DNA from: Clostridiaceae bacterium
Lineage (GTDB): Bacteria; Bacillota; Clostridia; Oscillospirales; Butyricicoccaceae
DNA length: 57,396 bases
Direction of reading: 5' to 3'
Assembly (NCBI GenBank): GCA_018383195.1
Contig: JAGZOP010000013.1
Coordinates: 1-57,396, forward strand
This document shows positions 39,163 to 47,483 of this stretch, in pieces. The notes under the pieces were generated by a model. The model had not been told where the DNA came from. It saw nothing but the letters and a program-made list of their open reading frames with translations, and did no database searches. The translations under genes were made by a program, and so were the position numbers. The stretch's first letter is position 1; each line of letters begins with the position of its first letter.

Positions 39163-40035
39163 ATGGAAAAAATTCATATTTTCGCCGATTCTGCCAGTGA
39201 TATTCCGCAGGAACTCGTCGAAAAATATAAAATTGAAATTTTGCCTGTGCAGGTGACGCATGAGGGCAGGACATTTCGCGAATACTATGATATCACTCCG
39301 CAGCGCTATTGGAAGCTGCTCGAGGAATCCAGCGAGATTCCAACCACTGCGCAGGTGACCCCCGCGCAGTTTTTAGAGACCTACCGCCGCGCACATGATG
39401 CAGGCTGCACCCATGCGCTCGGCATCCTGATGAACGCCAAGGGGTCGGGCGGCTTCCAATCGGCACATATTGCGCGCGATATGTTTTATGACGAGTACGG
39501 CACCGATATGCGCATTGAACTGGTGGATTCTGAAACCTATACCATGATTTATGGTCAGGTGGTTCTGGATGCGGCGCGGATGCGCGAGCAGGGGGACAGC
39601 TTTGAAGCAATCCTCGGCGTAGTGCAGTCGCGGCTCAACCGGTGCCAAGCGGTATTGGGCGTGTACACACTGAAATTCCTGAAAAAATCCGGCCGTATTT
39701 CGGGCGGCGCGGCGTTCATCGGGGAAGCGCTTGGGCTGAAACCGGTCAGCCATGTCTGTGCCGGTGCGGTCAATGTCTGCGGAAAGGCGCGCGGAGAGAA
39801 AAATCTGATTCCCGCGCTGGTTGATTTTGCAAAGAGCCATGCAGTGAAGCCGGAAAACCAGACGGCAGGCCTGCTGTACGGCGATGTAGAGGAAGAGAAG
39901 ATCGCAGAACTGGAAAAGCGCCTGTATGAAGCAGGATTCCAGAAGGTCGAGCGTTGGCCGATCGGCGTTTCTGTCATTACAAACACCGGTCCCAAGGCGC
40001 TTGCGGTGATGTATTACGGCGCTCCGCGCAGCTGA
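39163..40035 (+). CDS. DegV family fatty-acid-binding protein
   Basis: 290 residues. It begins IFADSASDIPQELVEKYKIE, and the conserved TTAQVTPAQFLETYRRA and the SGRISGGAAFIGEALGLKP region near 172 are typical of DegV. These proteins bind one fatty acid and work with fatty acid kinase FakA to feed lipid synthesis. Which paralogue this is cannot be told. GAGGAGG site. Confidence 0.9.
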   Translation: MEKIHIFADSASDIPQELVEKYKIEILPVQVTHEGRTFREYYDITPQRYWKLLEESSEIPTTAQVTPAQFLETYRRAHDAGCTHALGILMNAKGSGGFQSAHIARDMFYDEYGTDMRIELVDSETYTMIYGQVVLDAARMREQGDSFEAILGVVQSRLNRCQAVLGVYTLKFLKKSGRISGGAAFIGEALGLKPVSHVCAGAVNVCGKARGEKNLIPALVDFAKSHAVKPENQTAGLLYGDVEEEKIAELEKRLYEAGFQKVERWPIGVSVITNTGPKALAVMYYGAPRS

Positions 40036-40286
40036 AAAACACGGATCATGCCCGTTCGCTAGGGCAAAACTATACAGAAATTTATTTTTTATCGCGTGTA
40101 AAATAAAATAATCACCAAAGCAAGGGTTTTTTTGCGTTTTTTTTGGAAAATGCTATTGATTGTTAAGGATAAAACAAGTATAATTCTCTCTGAGGAGTAA
40201 AGTTGCCCAAAAGGTCAGCTTTCAGAGGAAAAAACCCATATTTATGTCCGTTTTGATAAAATTAAATTGCTCAAAGGAGAGTCAAT
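40036..40286 (+). other. degV-pgk spacer and pgk leader
   Basis: 251 nt, AT-rich. It holds the pgk promoter at 40156-40184 and a leader with CTTTCAGAGG-type sequence. AAAGGAG precedes pgk. There is no gene. Confidence 0.6.
40156..40184 (+). promoter_or_regulatory. Promoter of the glycolytic cluster
   Basis: TTGATT at 40156-40161, 17 nt, consensus TATAAT at 40179-40184. Confidence 0.7.
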
Positions 40287-41477
40287 ATGGATTATAACAA
40301 GAAGAATGTAGAAGACATCGACGTAGCGGGCAAAAAGGTCATCGTTCGCTGCGATTTCAATGTCCCGCAGGACGAAACCGGCCGCATCACCGACGACAAG
40401 CGCATCGTGGCTGCGCTGCCCACCATCAAGTATCTGCTCGAGCATCAGGCTGCTGTGATCCTGTGTTCGCATCTTGGTCGTCCGAAGGGCGAAGTGAACA
40501 TGAAGTATTCCCTCGCACCGGTTGCAGAGCGTCTCAGCGAACTGCTCGGCAAGGAAGTAAAGCTCGCAAAGGACGTTGTAGGTCCGGATGCGAAGGCACT
40601 GGCTGCTGCACTGGTTCCCGGCGAAGTGATGCTGCTTGAGAACGTACGCTTTGAAAAGGGCGAGACCAAGAACGATCCCGAGCTTGCAAAGCAGATGGCT
40701 GATATGGCAGAAATCTATGTCAACGACGCGTTCGGCACCGCACACCGTGCACACGCTTCCACCGCTGGCATTGCCGACTATCTGCCGGCAGTTTGCGGTT
40801 ACCTCATTAACAAGGAAATTTCTATTATGGGCAAGGCGCTGGCAAATCCGGCTCGCCCGTTTGTTGCAATTCTCGGCGGTGCAAAGGTTTCCGATAAGAT
40901 CGGCGTCATCAACAACCTGATTGAGAAGTGCGATACCATCATCATCGGCGGCGGTATGGCATATACCTTCCAGAAGGCACAGGGCAAGTCCATCGGCACC
41001 TCGCTGTGCGAGGAAGATAAGCTCCAGCTGGCACTTGATCTGCTCAAGAAGGCAGAGGACAAGGGCGTGAAGCTCCTGCTGCCGGTTGATACCGTTTGTG
41101 CAGATCATTTTGCAGCAGACGCAACTCCGGTTGTCTGCGAGGCTGGCAAGATTTCCGAGGACCTGATGGGTCTGGATATCGGTCCGAAGACTGTAGAGCT
41201 GTTCTCTGAGGCAGTTGCAGATGCAGGCACCGTAGTTTGGAACGGACCGATGGGCGTATTTGAGTTTGATGCGTTTGCAGTCGGCACCAAGGCAGTTGCC
41301 AAGGCGATTGCAGAATCCAATGCAATTTCCATCATCGGCGGCGGCGATTCCGCAGCAGCGGTTGAAAAGCTGGGCTATGCAGATAAGATGACCCACATTT
41401 CCACCGGCGGCGGCGCTTCCCTGGAGTTCCTCGAGGGTCTGGAACTGCCGGGTATTGCTTGCCTGAACGATAAGTAA
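40287..41477 (+). CDS. pgk: Phosphoglycerate kinase
   Basis: 396 residues. VIVRCDFNVPQD near residue 18 and the LCSHLGRPKG substrate region are present, as are the hinge and the nucleotide loop WNGPMGVFEFDAF near 318, with GGGDSAAAVEKLG near 352. It makes ATP from 1,3-bisphosphoglycerate. AAAGGAG site. First gene of a pgk-tpiA-gpmI-eno cluster; gapA is not adjacent. Confidence 0.97.
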   Translation: MDYNKKNVEDIDVAGKKVIVRCDFNVPQDETGRITDDKRIVAALPTIKYLLEHQAAVILCSHLGRPKGEVNMKYSLAPVAERLSELLGKEVKLAKDVVGPDAKALAAALVPGEVMLLENVRFEKGETKNDPELAKQMADMAEIYVNDAFGTAHRAHASTAGIADYLPAVCGYLINKEISIMGKALANPARPFVAILGGAKVSDKIGVINNLIEKCDTIIIGGGMAYTFQKAQGKSIGTSLCEEDKLQLALDLLKKAEDKGVKLLLPVDTVCADHFAADATPVVCEAGKISEDLMGLDIGPKTVELFSEAVADAGTVVWNGPMGVFEFDAFAVGTKAVAKAIAESNAISIIGGGDSAAAVEKLGYADKMTHISTGGGASLEFLEGLELPGIACLNDK

Positions 41478-41491
41478 GATGTTTTAGCTTG

Positions 41492-41528
41492 CGCCGGGTG
41501 GGCGCACCAAAATGCCCGCCCGGTTCTT
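41492..41528 (+). terminator. Weak terminator or attenuator between pgk and tpiA
   Basis: GCCGGGTGGGC / GCCCGCCCGGT stem followed by TCTTATT. The weak T-tract suggests partial termination. Confidence 0.5.
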
Positions 41529-41614
41529 ATTACGCTTTATATCGGGCAAAAAGTCCGTATAAATACATAGTTTTTTACGAAAACTCGTCGTAGAATTTGA
41601 AAGGGGTATTTTAC

Positions 41615-42388
41615 ATGAATCGCAGATATCGCAAGACGATTATTGCTGGTAACTGGAAGATGAACAAGACGCCGAGCGAGGCAAAGGCACTCATCGAGGA
41701 GATGAAGCCGCTGCTCAGCAAGACCAAGTGGTGCGAGATGGTACTGTGCGTACCGTTTACCGATATTCAGGCTGCTGTTAAGGCTGCAAAGGGCTCCAAG
41801 ATTGCAATCGGTGCAGAGAACATGCATTTTGAGAAGTCCGGCGCATTCACCGGCGAGATTTCTGCCGACATGCTCAAGGAGCTGGGCGTCAAGTACGTGA
41901 TCGTCGGTCATTCCGAGCGCCGTCAGTACTTCAACGAGACTGACGAGACTTGCAACAAGAAGGTTAAGGTTGCAATCGAGAACGGCCTGCGCCCGATTCT
42001 GTGCGTTGGCGAGAGCCTGGCAGAGCGCGAGCAGGACGTGACCATGGAAGTCATCCGCAAGCAGGTAAAGATTGCGCTGCAGGGCGTTGAAGTGGAGGAC
42101 ATCAAGAAGGTTGTCATCGCTTACGAGCCGATCTGGGCAATCGGTACCGGCAAGACCGCAACCAGCGAGCAGGCTGGCGAGGTTTGCGCAAAGATTCGCG
42201 ACTGCCTGCGTGAGCTGTACGGTGCACGCGCTGCCCGTGCAATCACCATCCAGTACGGCGGCTCCATGAACGCAAAGAACGCGGCTGAGCTGCTGGCACA
42301 GCCCGACGTTGACGGCGGTCTGATCGGCGGCGCGTCCCTGAAGGCTCCGGACTTTGCGGCAATCGTAGAGGCGGCAAATCAGAACTAA
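41615..42388 (+). CDS. tpiA: Triosephosphate isomerase
   Basis: 257 residues from ATG 41615 (GAAAGGGG upstream; a TTG at 41597 is rejected because it would put the binding site inside the gene). IIAGNWKMNKT near residue 8, VIVGHSERR near 97 (catalytic His), YEPIWAIGTG near 170 (catalytic Glu) and the phosphate loop IQYGGSMN are intact. It interconverts the triose phosphates. Confidence 0.97.
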   Translation: MNRRYRKTIIAGNWKMNKTPSEAKALIEEMKPLLSKTKWCEMVLCVPFTDIQAAVKAAKGSKIAIGAENMHFEKSGAFTGEISADMLKELGVKYVIVGHSERRQYFNETDETCNKKVKVAIENGLRPILCVGESLAEREQDVTMEVIRKQVKIALQGVEVEDIKKVVIAYEPIWAIGTGKTATSEQAGEVCAKIRDCLRELYGARAARAITIQYGGSMNAKNAAELLAQPDVDGGLIGGASLKAPDFAAIVEAANQN

Positions 42389-42419
42389 ACCGGTGCCTTC
42401 CGGCGCCGAATGGAGCAGG

Positions 42420-42450
42420 AGGGGGACAAGTTAGGCTTATCCCCCTTTTG
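42420..42450 (+). terminator. Terminator-like hairpin tpiA-gpmI
   Basis: GGGGGA...TCCCCC with AAG/CTT inner pairing, followed by TTTTG and more T. An internal attenuator that may lower gpmI-eno read-through. Confidence 0.55.
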
Positions 42451-42478
42451 TTTGTTTTAAAGGAGATTTAAAGCAATT

Positions 42479-44272
42479 ATGGCAAGAAGAAAGACCACAA
42501 TGGCAGATATTGTTGCGGCAAACAAGGCGAAGGCTGCGGCCAAGGCTGAAGCCGAAGCTGCTGAGGTCGCTGCGTCTCCGGCAGAAACTGCTGCTGTACC
42601 GGCTGCGGAAGAAGCTGCAAAGCCGGAGGAAACTCCGGCTGCTGCCGCAGAAGAGGCAACGGCGGAAAAGCCGGCGCGCAAACCGCGCAAGACTGCTGCC
42701 AAAAAGACCACAGCGCGTAAGCCGCGCGCTGCGGGAAAGAGCGAAAAGCATCCGCTGGCGCTCATCATTATGGACGGCTACGGCTATCGTGACAGCGAGA
42801 TGGGTAACGCGATTCGTACAGCAAAGACCCCTAACATGGACAAATTCCTTGCGGATTGCCCGAATACCCTCATTGGTGCGTCCGGCATGGACGTCGGTCT
42901 GCCGAATGGTCAGATGGGCAACTCCGAGGTTGGTCACACCAACATCGGCGCGGGACGTATCGTATATCAGGAGTTGACCCGCATCACCAAGTCGATCGAA
43001 GACGGCGACTTTTTTGAGAATGAGGCGTTCCAGCATGCAGTAGACCAGTGCCTGTGGTTTGATTCCACCCTGCATATTTTCGGTCTGATGTCTGACGGCG
43101 GCGTACATTCCCACATTGACCACATCTGCGCGCTGCTCGAACTCGCGAAGAAAAAGGGTCTGACCAAGGTTTGTGTGCACTGCTTCATGGACGGTCGCGA
43201 TACGCCTCCGACTTCGGGCGCAGGCTATGTGCAGAAGGTTGTAAATAAGATCAATGAACTGGGAATCGGCTGCATTTCGACAATTTCCGGCCGCTACTAC
43301 GCGATGGACCGCGATAAGCGCTGGGATCGTCTGGAGCGTGCCTACAATGCAATCGTGCGCGGTGAGGCGCCGGTTTATGAGGGCGAGCCGGTTCAGGCGG
43401 TGCTGAACAGCTATGAAAACAATGTGACCGACGAGTTCATTGAGCCGGTCATCATCACCCCGGGTGCAAATGTCCGCAAGGATGATGCAGTCATCTTTGC
43501 AAACTTCCGCCCCGACCGTGCGCGTGAGATTACCCGTGCGATTGTCGATCCGGACTTTGACGGATTCTTCCGTGAGGACGGCAATCTGCCGGTCAAGTTT
43601 GTCTGCATGACCCAGTACGACGCAACCATGCCGAACGTAGAGGTTGCGTTCAAGCCGCAGTCGCTGACGAACACCTTTGGCGAGTATATCGCAGAGAAAG
43701 GTCTGACCCAGCTGCGCATTGCCGAGACCGAGAAGTACGCGCATGTCACCTTCTTCTTCAACGGCGGTGTGGAGAAGGAGTACAAGAACGAGGAGCGTGC
43801 GCTCATCAAGTCCCCGTCGGTTGCAACCTATGACCTGAAGCCCGAAATGTCGGCAAATGAGGTCACCGACGAGGTGCTGGCGCGCATTGCATCCGACAAG
43901 TACGACGTCATCATTCTCAATTTCGCCAACTGCGATATGGTCGGTCACACCGGTGTGTTCGACGCAGCAGTTAAGGCGGTCGAGACTGTGGACGCGTGCG
44001 TCGGCAAGGTTGTTGACGCGCTGACTGCCAAGGGCGGCGCGGCGCTCATCACCGCAGACCACGGCAACGCAGATCAGATGCTCGAGGAGGACGGTGTTTC
44101 GCCGTTTACCGCGCATTCTACCAATCCGGTGCCGCTGGTACTGGTTGGCAGAGATGATGTGAAGGCACTCGCTGCAGGCGGCGTACTTGCCGACCTTGCA
44201 CCGACCATGCTCGAGCTACTTGGTTTGGACAAGCCGGAGGAAATGACCGGCAAGAGCCTGATCGTAAAATAA
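42479..44272 (+). CDS. gpmI: 2,3-bisphosphoglycerate-independent phosphoglycerate mutase with N-terminal extension
   Basis: 597 residues against about 510 usual. Residues 91-597 are a normal two-domain mutase: HPLALIIMDGYG near 91, MGNSEVGHTNIGAGR with catalytic Ser149, VHCFMDGRDTPP, FRPDRAREI and the TADHGNADQM metal motif near the end. Residues 1-90 are an Ala/Glu/Lys/Pro/Arg-rich disordered tail that resembles histone H1-like repeats (KPRKTAAKKTTARKPRA). An AAAGGAG site precedes the first ATG. No in-frame ATG with a site lies next to the core, so the tail is probably translated. Confidence 0.93.
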   Translation: MARRKTTMADIVAANKAKAAAKAEAEAAEVAASPAETAAVPAAEEAAKPEETPAAAAEEATAEKPARKPRKTAAKKTTARKPRAAGKSEKHPLALIIMDGYGYRDSEMGNAIRTAKTPNMDKFLADCPNTLIGASGMDVGLPNGQMGNSEVGHTNIGAGRIVYQELTRITKSIEDGDFFENEAFQHAVDQCLWFDSTLHIFGLMSDGGVHSHIDHICALLELAKKKGLTKVCVHCFMDGRDTPPTSGAGYVQKVVNKINELGIGCISTISGRYYAMDRDKRWDRLERAYNAIVRGEAPVYEGEPVQAVLNSYENNVTDEFIEPVIITPGANVRKDDAVIFANFRPDRAREITRAIVDPDFDGFFREDGNLPVKFVCMTQYDATMPNVEVAFKPQSLTNTFGEYIAEKGLTQLRIAETEKYAHVTFFFNGGVEKEYKNEERALIKSPSVATYDLKPEMSANEVTDEVLARIASDKYDVIILNFANCDMVGHTGVFDAAVKAVETVDACVGKVVDALTAKGGAALITADHGNADQMLEEDGVSPFTAHSTNPVPLVLVGRDDVKALAAGGVLADLAPTMLELLGLDKPEEMTGKSLIVK

Positions 44273-44275
44273 GTT

Positions 44276-44385
44276 AGGAATTGGAAGGGGGAAGGCAGGA
44301 GTTTTGGATTCCGGCAAAGTTTGAGATGAAAAAACGGCGCGCTGCACCAAACCTCCTCACTCCTCCCTCATCCATCCTAATTATT
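44276..44385. repeat. Imperfect inverted repeat between gpmI and eno
   Basis: TTAGGAATTGGAAGGGGGAAGGCAGGAG-type sequence near 44276 pairs imperfectly with CTCCTCCCTCATCCATCCTAATTA near 44360-44384, given here in parts. It is purine-rich on one arm and pyrimidine-rich on the other, similar in style to 35970-36080. Confidence 0.5.
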
Positions 44386-44416
44386 TATAAATTGTTTTGC
44401 AAAGGAGAAGATTATT

Positions 44417-45727
44417 ATGAAGGGTTACATCGAAATTGTTGACGTAATCGGCCGCGAGGTCATGGACTCCCGCGGCAACCCGACCGTAGAGGTTGAGGTT
44501 TATGTTGAGGCAGACACCGGCGCATACATGGGCCGTGCGGCAGTTCCGTCCGGCGCATCCACCGGTATTTTTGAGGCTTGCGAGCTGCGTGACGGTGATA
44601 AGGACCGCTACATGGGCAAGGGCGTGCTGAAGGCAGTTGACGCAGTCAACGGCGAGATCGCTGAGGAGATCATCGGCATGAACGCACTCGACCAGCAGGC
44701 AATCGACAAGGCAATGATCGCACTGGACGGCACCCCGAACAAGACCAAGCTGGGCGCAAACGCAATCCTCGGCGTATCTCTGGCAGTTGCAAAGGCTGCT
44801 GCTGAGGCTCTGGGTCTGCCGCTGTACAACTACATCGGCGGCTGCAATGCGAAGACTCTGCCGGTTCCGATGATGAATATCCTCAACGGCGGCGCACATG
44901 CAACCAACAACGTTGAGATTCAGGAATTCATGATTATGCCGGTTTCCGCTCCGTCTTTCCGTGAGGCGCTGCGCCGCTGCGCTGAGGTCTTCCACACCCT
45001 GAAGAAGACCCTGAAGGAGAACGGTACCCCGGCTGCTGGCGTAGGTGACGAGGGCGGCTATGCTCCGAACCTCAAGAAGGACGAGGACGCGCTCAAGGTA
45101 ATCGTACAGGCAATCGAAGAAGCAGGCTACAAGCCGGGCGAGGACTTCATGATTGCAATCGATGCAGCTTCTTCCGAGTGGTGGAACGACGAAGAGAAGT
45201 GCTACATCCAGCCGAAGTCTGGTAAGAAGATGACCCAGAAGCAGCTCGTTAACATGTGGAAGGGCTTCGCTGAGAAGTACCCGATCATCTCCCTCGAGGA
45301 CGGCATGGCTGAGGAAGACTGGGAAGGCTGGGAGATGCTGACCAAGGCGCTGGGCGACAAGATCCAGCTGGTTGGCGACGACCTGTTTGTAACCAACGTT
45401 ACCCGTCTGAAGAAGGGGATCGACATGGGCGTTGCAAACTCCATCCTCATCAAGGTAAACCAGATCGGTTCTCTGACCGAGACTCTGGACGCAATCCAGA
45501 TGGCAAACCGCGCAGGCTACACCGCAGTTGTATCCCATCGTTCGGGTGAGACTGAGGACGCTACCATTGCAGACCTCGCAGTTGCACTGAACGCTGGTCA
45601 GATTAAGACTGGTGCGCCGAGCCGTACCGACCGCGTTGCGAAGTACAATCAGCTGCTCCGCATCGAGGAGGAGCTGGGCGATGTTGCACAGTACCTCGGT
45701 CGCGACGCTTGGTTCAACCTGAAGTAA
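44417..45727 (+). CDS. eno: Enolase
   Basis: 436 residues, normal length. AVPSGASTGIFEACELRDGD near 38, the catalytic GVGDEGGYAPNL near 205, the magnesium ligands (IAIDAASSEW, PIISLEDGM, QLVGDDLFVTN), and SHRSGETED near 373. It converts 2-phosphoglycerate to phosphoenolpyruvate. It is also part of the degradosome in Firmicutes. AAAGGAG site. Confidence 0.98.
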   Translation: MKGYIEIVDVIGREVMDSRGNPTVEVEVYVEADTGAYMGRAAVPSGASTGIFEACELRDGDKDRYMGKGVLKAVDAVNGEIAEEIIGMNALDQQAIDKAMIALDGTPNKTKLGANAILGVSLAVAKAAAEALGLPLYNYIGGCNAKTLPVPMMNILNGGAHATNNVEIQEFMIMPVSAPSFREALRRCAEVFHTLKKTLKENGTPAAGVGDEGGYAPNLKKDEDALKVIVQAIEEAGYKPGEDFMIAIDAASSEWWNDEEKCYIQPKSGKKMTQKQLVNMWKGFAEKYPIISLEDGMAEEDWEGWEMLTKALGDKIQLVGDDLFVTNVTRLKKGIDMGVANSILIKVNQIGSLTETLDAIQMANRAGYTAVVSHRSGETEDATIADLAVALNAGQIKTGAPSRTDRVAKYNQLLRIEEELGDVAQYLGRDAWFNLK

Positions 45728-45772
45728 GGACGCATCGCGCCTTATCGGTCAAAACTTCGCTTTGAAGGCATG

Positions 45773-45808
45773 AAAAACCCCGCATTCCGGATGGAATGCG
45801 GGGTTTTG
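45773..45808. terminator. Bidirectional terminator after eno
   Basis: AAAAACCCCGCATTCC-GGAT-GGAATGCGGGGTTTT. It serves eno and the converging minus-strand gene. Confidence 0.93.
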
Positions 45809-46195
45809 TTATGGTTTTTGCGGAACGGGTTCCCCTTGCTGCAAATAAAGCCGTGCAAGCCGGCACTCCCCGTCCATGAAATAGGTAAGAGCATACTCAT
45901 AATGCAGCTGTTCGTCATATCCGAGTGCAGAACTGTCAATGGAGTAAATGGTCGCGTCAACCGGTAAACGGTTGGAGTCTCCGCTCTGCTGATTTGAGGA
46001 AACCGAGGTGTTTCGCTGAATAGTACCAACGGCAGTGCCGCGCGCGGCGCCGCGAGTCTCCAATTTCTCTTGCGTCAATGCGTAATAGTATCCATCGAGG
46101 TAGATGTAGTCGAACTGCTGCTTTTGATGATAGAGGACTGCGGAACAGAGCACAAACACAGAAAGCAGGATGGAAATTAGACGTCGGGTCTGCAT
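45809..46195 (-). CDS. Small membrane-anchored protein, unknown
   Basis: 128 residues from ATG 46195 (GGAGGTGA upstream; a GTG at 46204 is less likely). Basic start, then one hydrophobic helix (about 5-23), then an outer domain ending with an alpha-helical stretch (YEYALTYFMDGECRLARLYLQQG). No family was recognised. The outer part contains a Ser/Asn/Gln-rich linker. Confidence 0.72.
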   Translation of the reverse strand: MQTRRLISILLSVFVLCSAVLYHQKQQFDYIYLDGYYYALTQEKLETRGAARGTAVGTIQRNTSVSSNQQSGDSNRLPVDATIYSIDSSALGYDEQLHYEYALTYFMDGECRLARLYLQQGEPVPQKP

Positions 46196-46231
46196 GAGCG
46201 TCACCTCCGGATATTAACATGGTAAAAGTAA

Positions 46232-46262
46232 CCCTGCATTCCGGATAGAGTGCGGGGATTTT
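46232..46262 (-). terminator. Terminator-like hairpin, similar to 45773-45808
   Basis: CCCCGCACTCTATCCGGAATGCAGGG on the minus strand, a degenerate relative of the hairpin after eno. It lies just after the 46265-46522 gene. The T-tract is weak. Confidence 0.45.
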
Positions 46263-46264
46263 TG

Positions 46265-46522
46265 TTAGCGCTTTTTATAGAGTGATGCGGCGATAAAGCT
46301 GCCGACCACAGAAAGCACAAGGGCAAGTTGCAGTTCTGCCTCCAAATGGCATGGAAAAACGCCATAGTGCATCATGATGATACACGCCAAAGCGGATAAA
46401 AACGTCAGAATCCCATAGAAAATGTGCTTGTAAGGAAGTTTCCAGAGCAGAAAAAGCGTGAGGAGAATACAAACAGCCAGAGGAATCATCAATTGATGAA
46501 AGTAGGTATAAGCTGACATCAT
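46265..46522 (-). CDS. Small multi-pass membrane protein, unknown
   Basis: 85 residues from ATG 46522 (GAGGAGGGG upstream). Three hydrophobic helices: about 10-28, 33-51 and 60-80. Short basic C-terminus SLYKKR. No family was recognised. It is on the same strand as 45809-46195 and 69 bp upstream of it, so they may be co-transcribed. Confidence 0.7.
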   Translation of the reverse strand: MMSAYTYFHQLMIPLAVCILLTLFLLWKLPYKHIFYGILTFLSALACIIMMHYGVFPCHLEAELQLALVLSVVGSFIAASLYKKR

Positions 46523-46668
46523 AAACCCCTCCTCGATTTGATTTCTCAGATGTTTTGAATGATAAAGAAAAAGCACGCGCATACTTTATATTTGCAATAT
46601 AACATGTACTATGCAATCTGTCGATTACAAACTGGAAACATGAAGATGAATTGTAAGAACTCACAAAA

Positions 46669-47409
46669 TCAGTAGAAAATTTTTGTAAGAATCAATCCTT
46701 GCGGGGGCATGGTAACGCCGGCGTCCTGCCGGTCAAGGGTTTCAAAGGCACGCGGGATGTTGTCCAGTTCGCGCTCACCCGCGCCGATTTCGACCAGCGT
46801 GCCGGTCAGGATGCGCACCATATGATAGAGAAAGCCATCCCCGAAGAAGTCCAGACGGATTTCGCCGCCGTGCTCGGTCACTTCGATGCGCTCGACCGTG
46901 CGCACGGTCGATTTTTTGAACCGTTTATTCACCGAACTGAACGCCCGATAGTCGTGTGTGCCGCTGAGCAGAGCCGCCGCTTCTCGCATGCGCGGGATGT
47001 CGAGGGGGCGCTCCCATGCGGTCAGATAGCGCCGCTCAAATACATTCGGCACATCCGAGCACCACAACCGATAGGTGTAGTGCTTGCCCTTGGCATTGAG
47101 ACGCGCATGGAAACGCTCCTGAGCATGCTCACAGGACAGGATGCCGATATCCTGCGGCAGGTAATGGTTTAAGTACGCGCGAATTTCTTCCGGGGAACGC
47201 GTGGTATTCAGCTTGAAGCTTGCGACCTGCGCGGCGGCATGAACCCCTGCATCGGTGCGTCCGGCGCCGTGAATTTCCACCGCGTGTCCTGTCATTTCGC
47301 TGAGCACGCGCTCAATTTTGCCCTGTATAGTGTTGTCGGTGTTGCCGAGCCGCTGCCAGCCGTTATAGCGTCCACCGTCATATTGAATCGTCAGTTTGAA
47401 ATTGGTCAT
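46669..47409 (-). CDS. truA: tRNA pseudouridine-38/39/40 synthase
   Basis: 246 residues from ATG 47409 (CGGAGGG upstream). LTIQYDGGRYNGWQ at the start, GAGRTDAGVHA with the catalytic Asp near residue 52, RFHARLNAKGKHYTYR near 103 and FLYHMVRILTGTLVEIG near 198 are diagnostic. It modifies the anticodon stem of many tRNAs. Confidence 0.96.
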   Translation of the reverse strand: MTNFKLTIQYDGGRYNGWQRLGNTDNTIQGKIERVLSEMTGHAVEIHGAGRTDAGVHAAAQVASFKLNTTRSPEEIRAYLNHYLPQDIGILSCEHAQERFHARLNAKGKHYTYRLWCSDVPNVFERRYLTAWERPLDIPRMREAAALLSGTHDYRAFSSVNKRFKKSTVRTVERIEVTEHGGEIRLDFFGDGFLYHMVRILTGTLVEIGAGERELDNIPRAFETLDRQDAGVTMPPQGLILTKIFY

Positions 47410-47437
47410 CGTACTGCCCTCCGTTCCAATTTTATAT

Positions 47438-47466
47438 AGTATAACAGACAAGCGCGGCACAGGCAA
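47438..47466 (-). promoter_or_regulatory. Promoter of truA
   Basis: On the minus strand TTGCCT (47466-47461), 17 nt, TATACT (47443-47438), about 30 nt before the truA ATG. Confidence 0.6.
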
Positions 47467-47483
47467 GCGGACGCTGAGCATGC

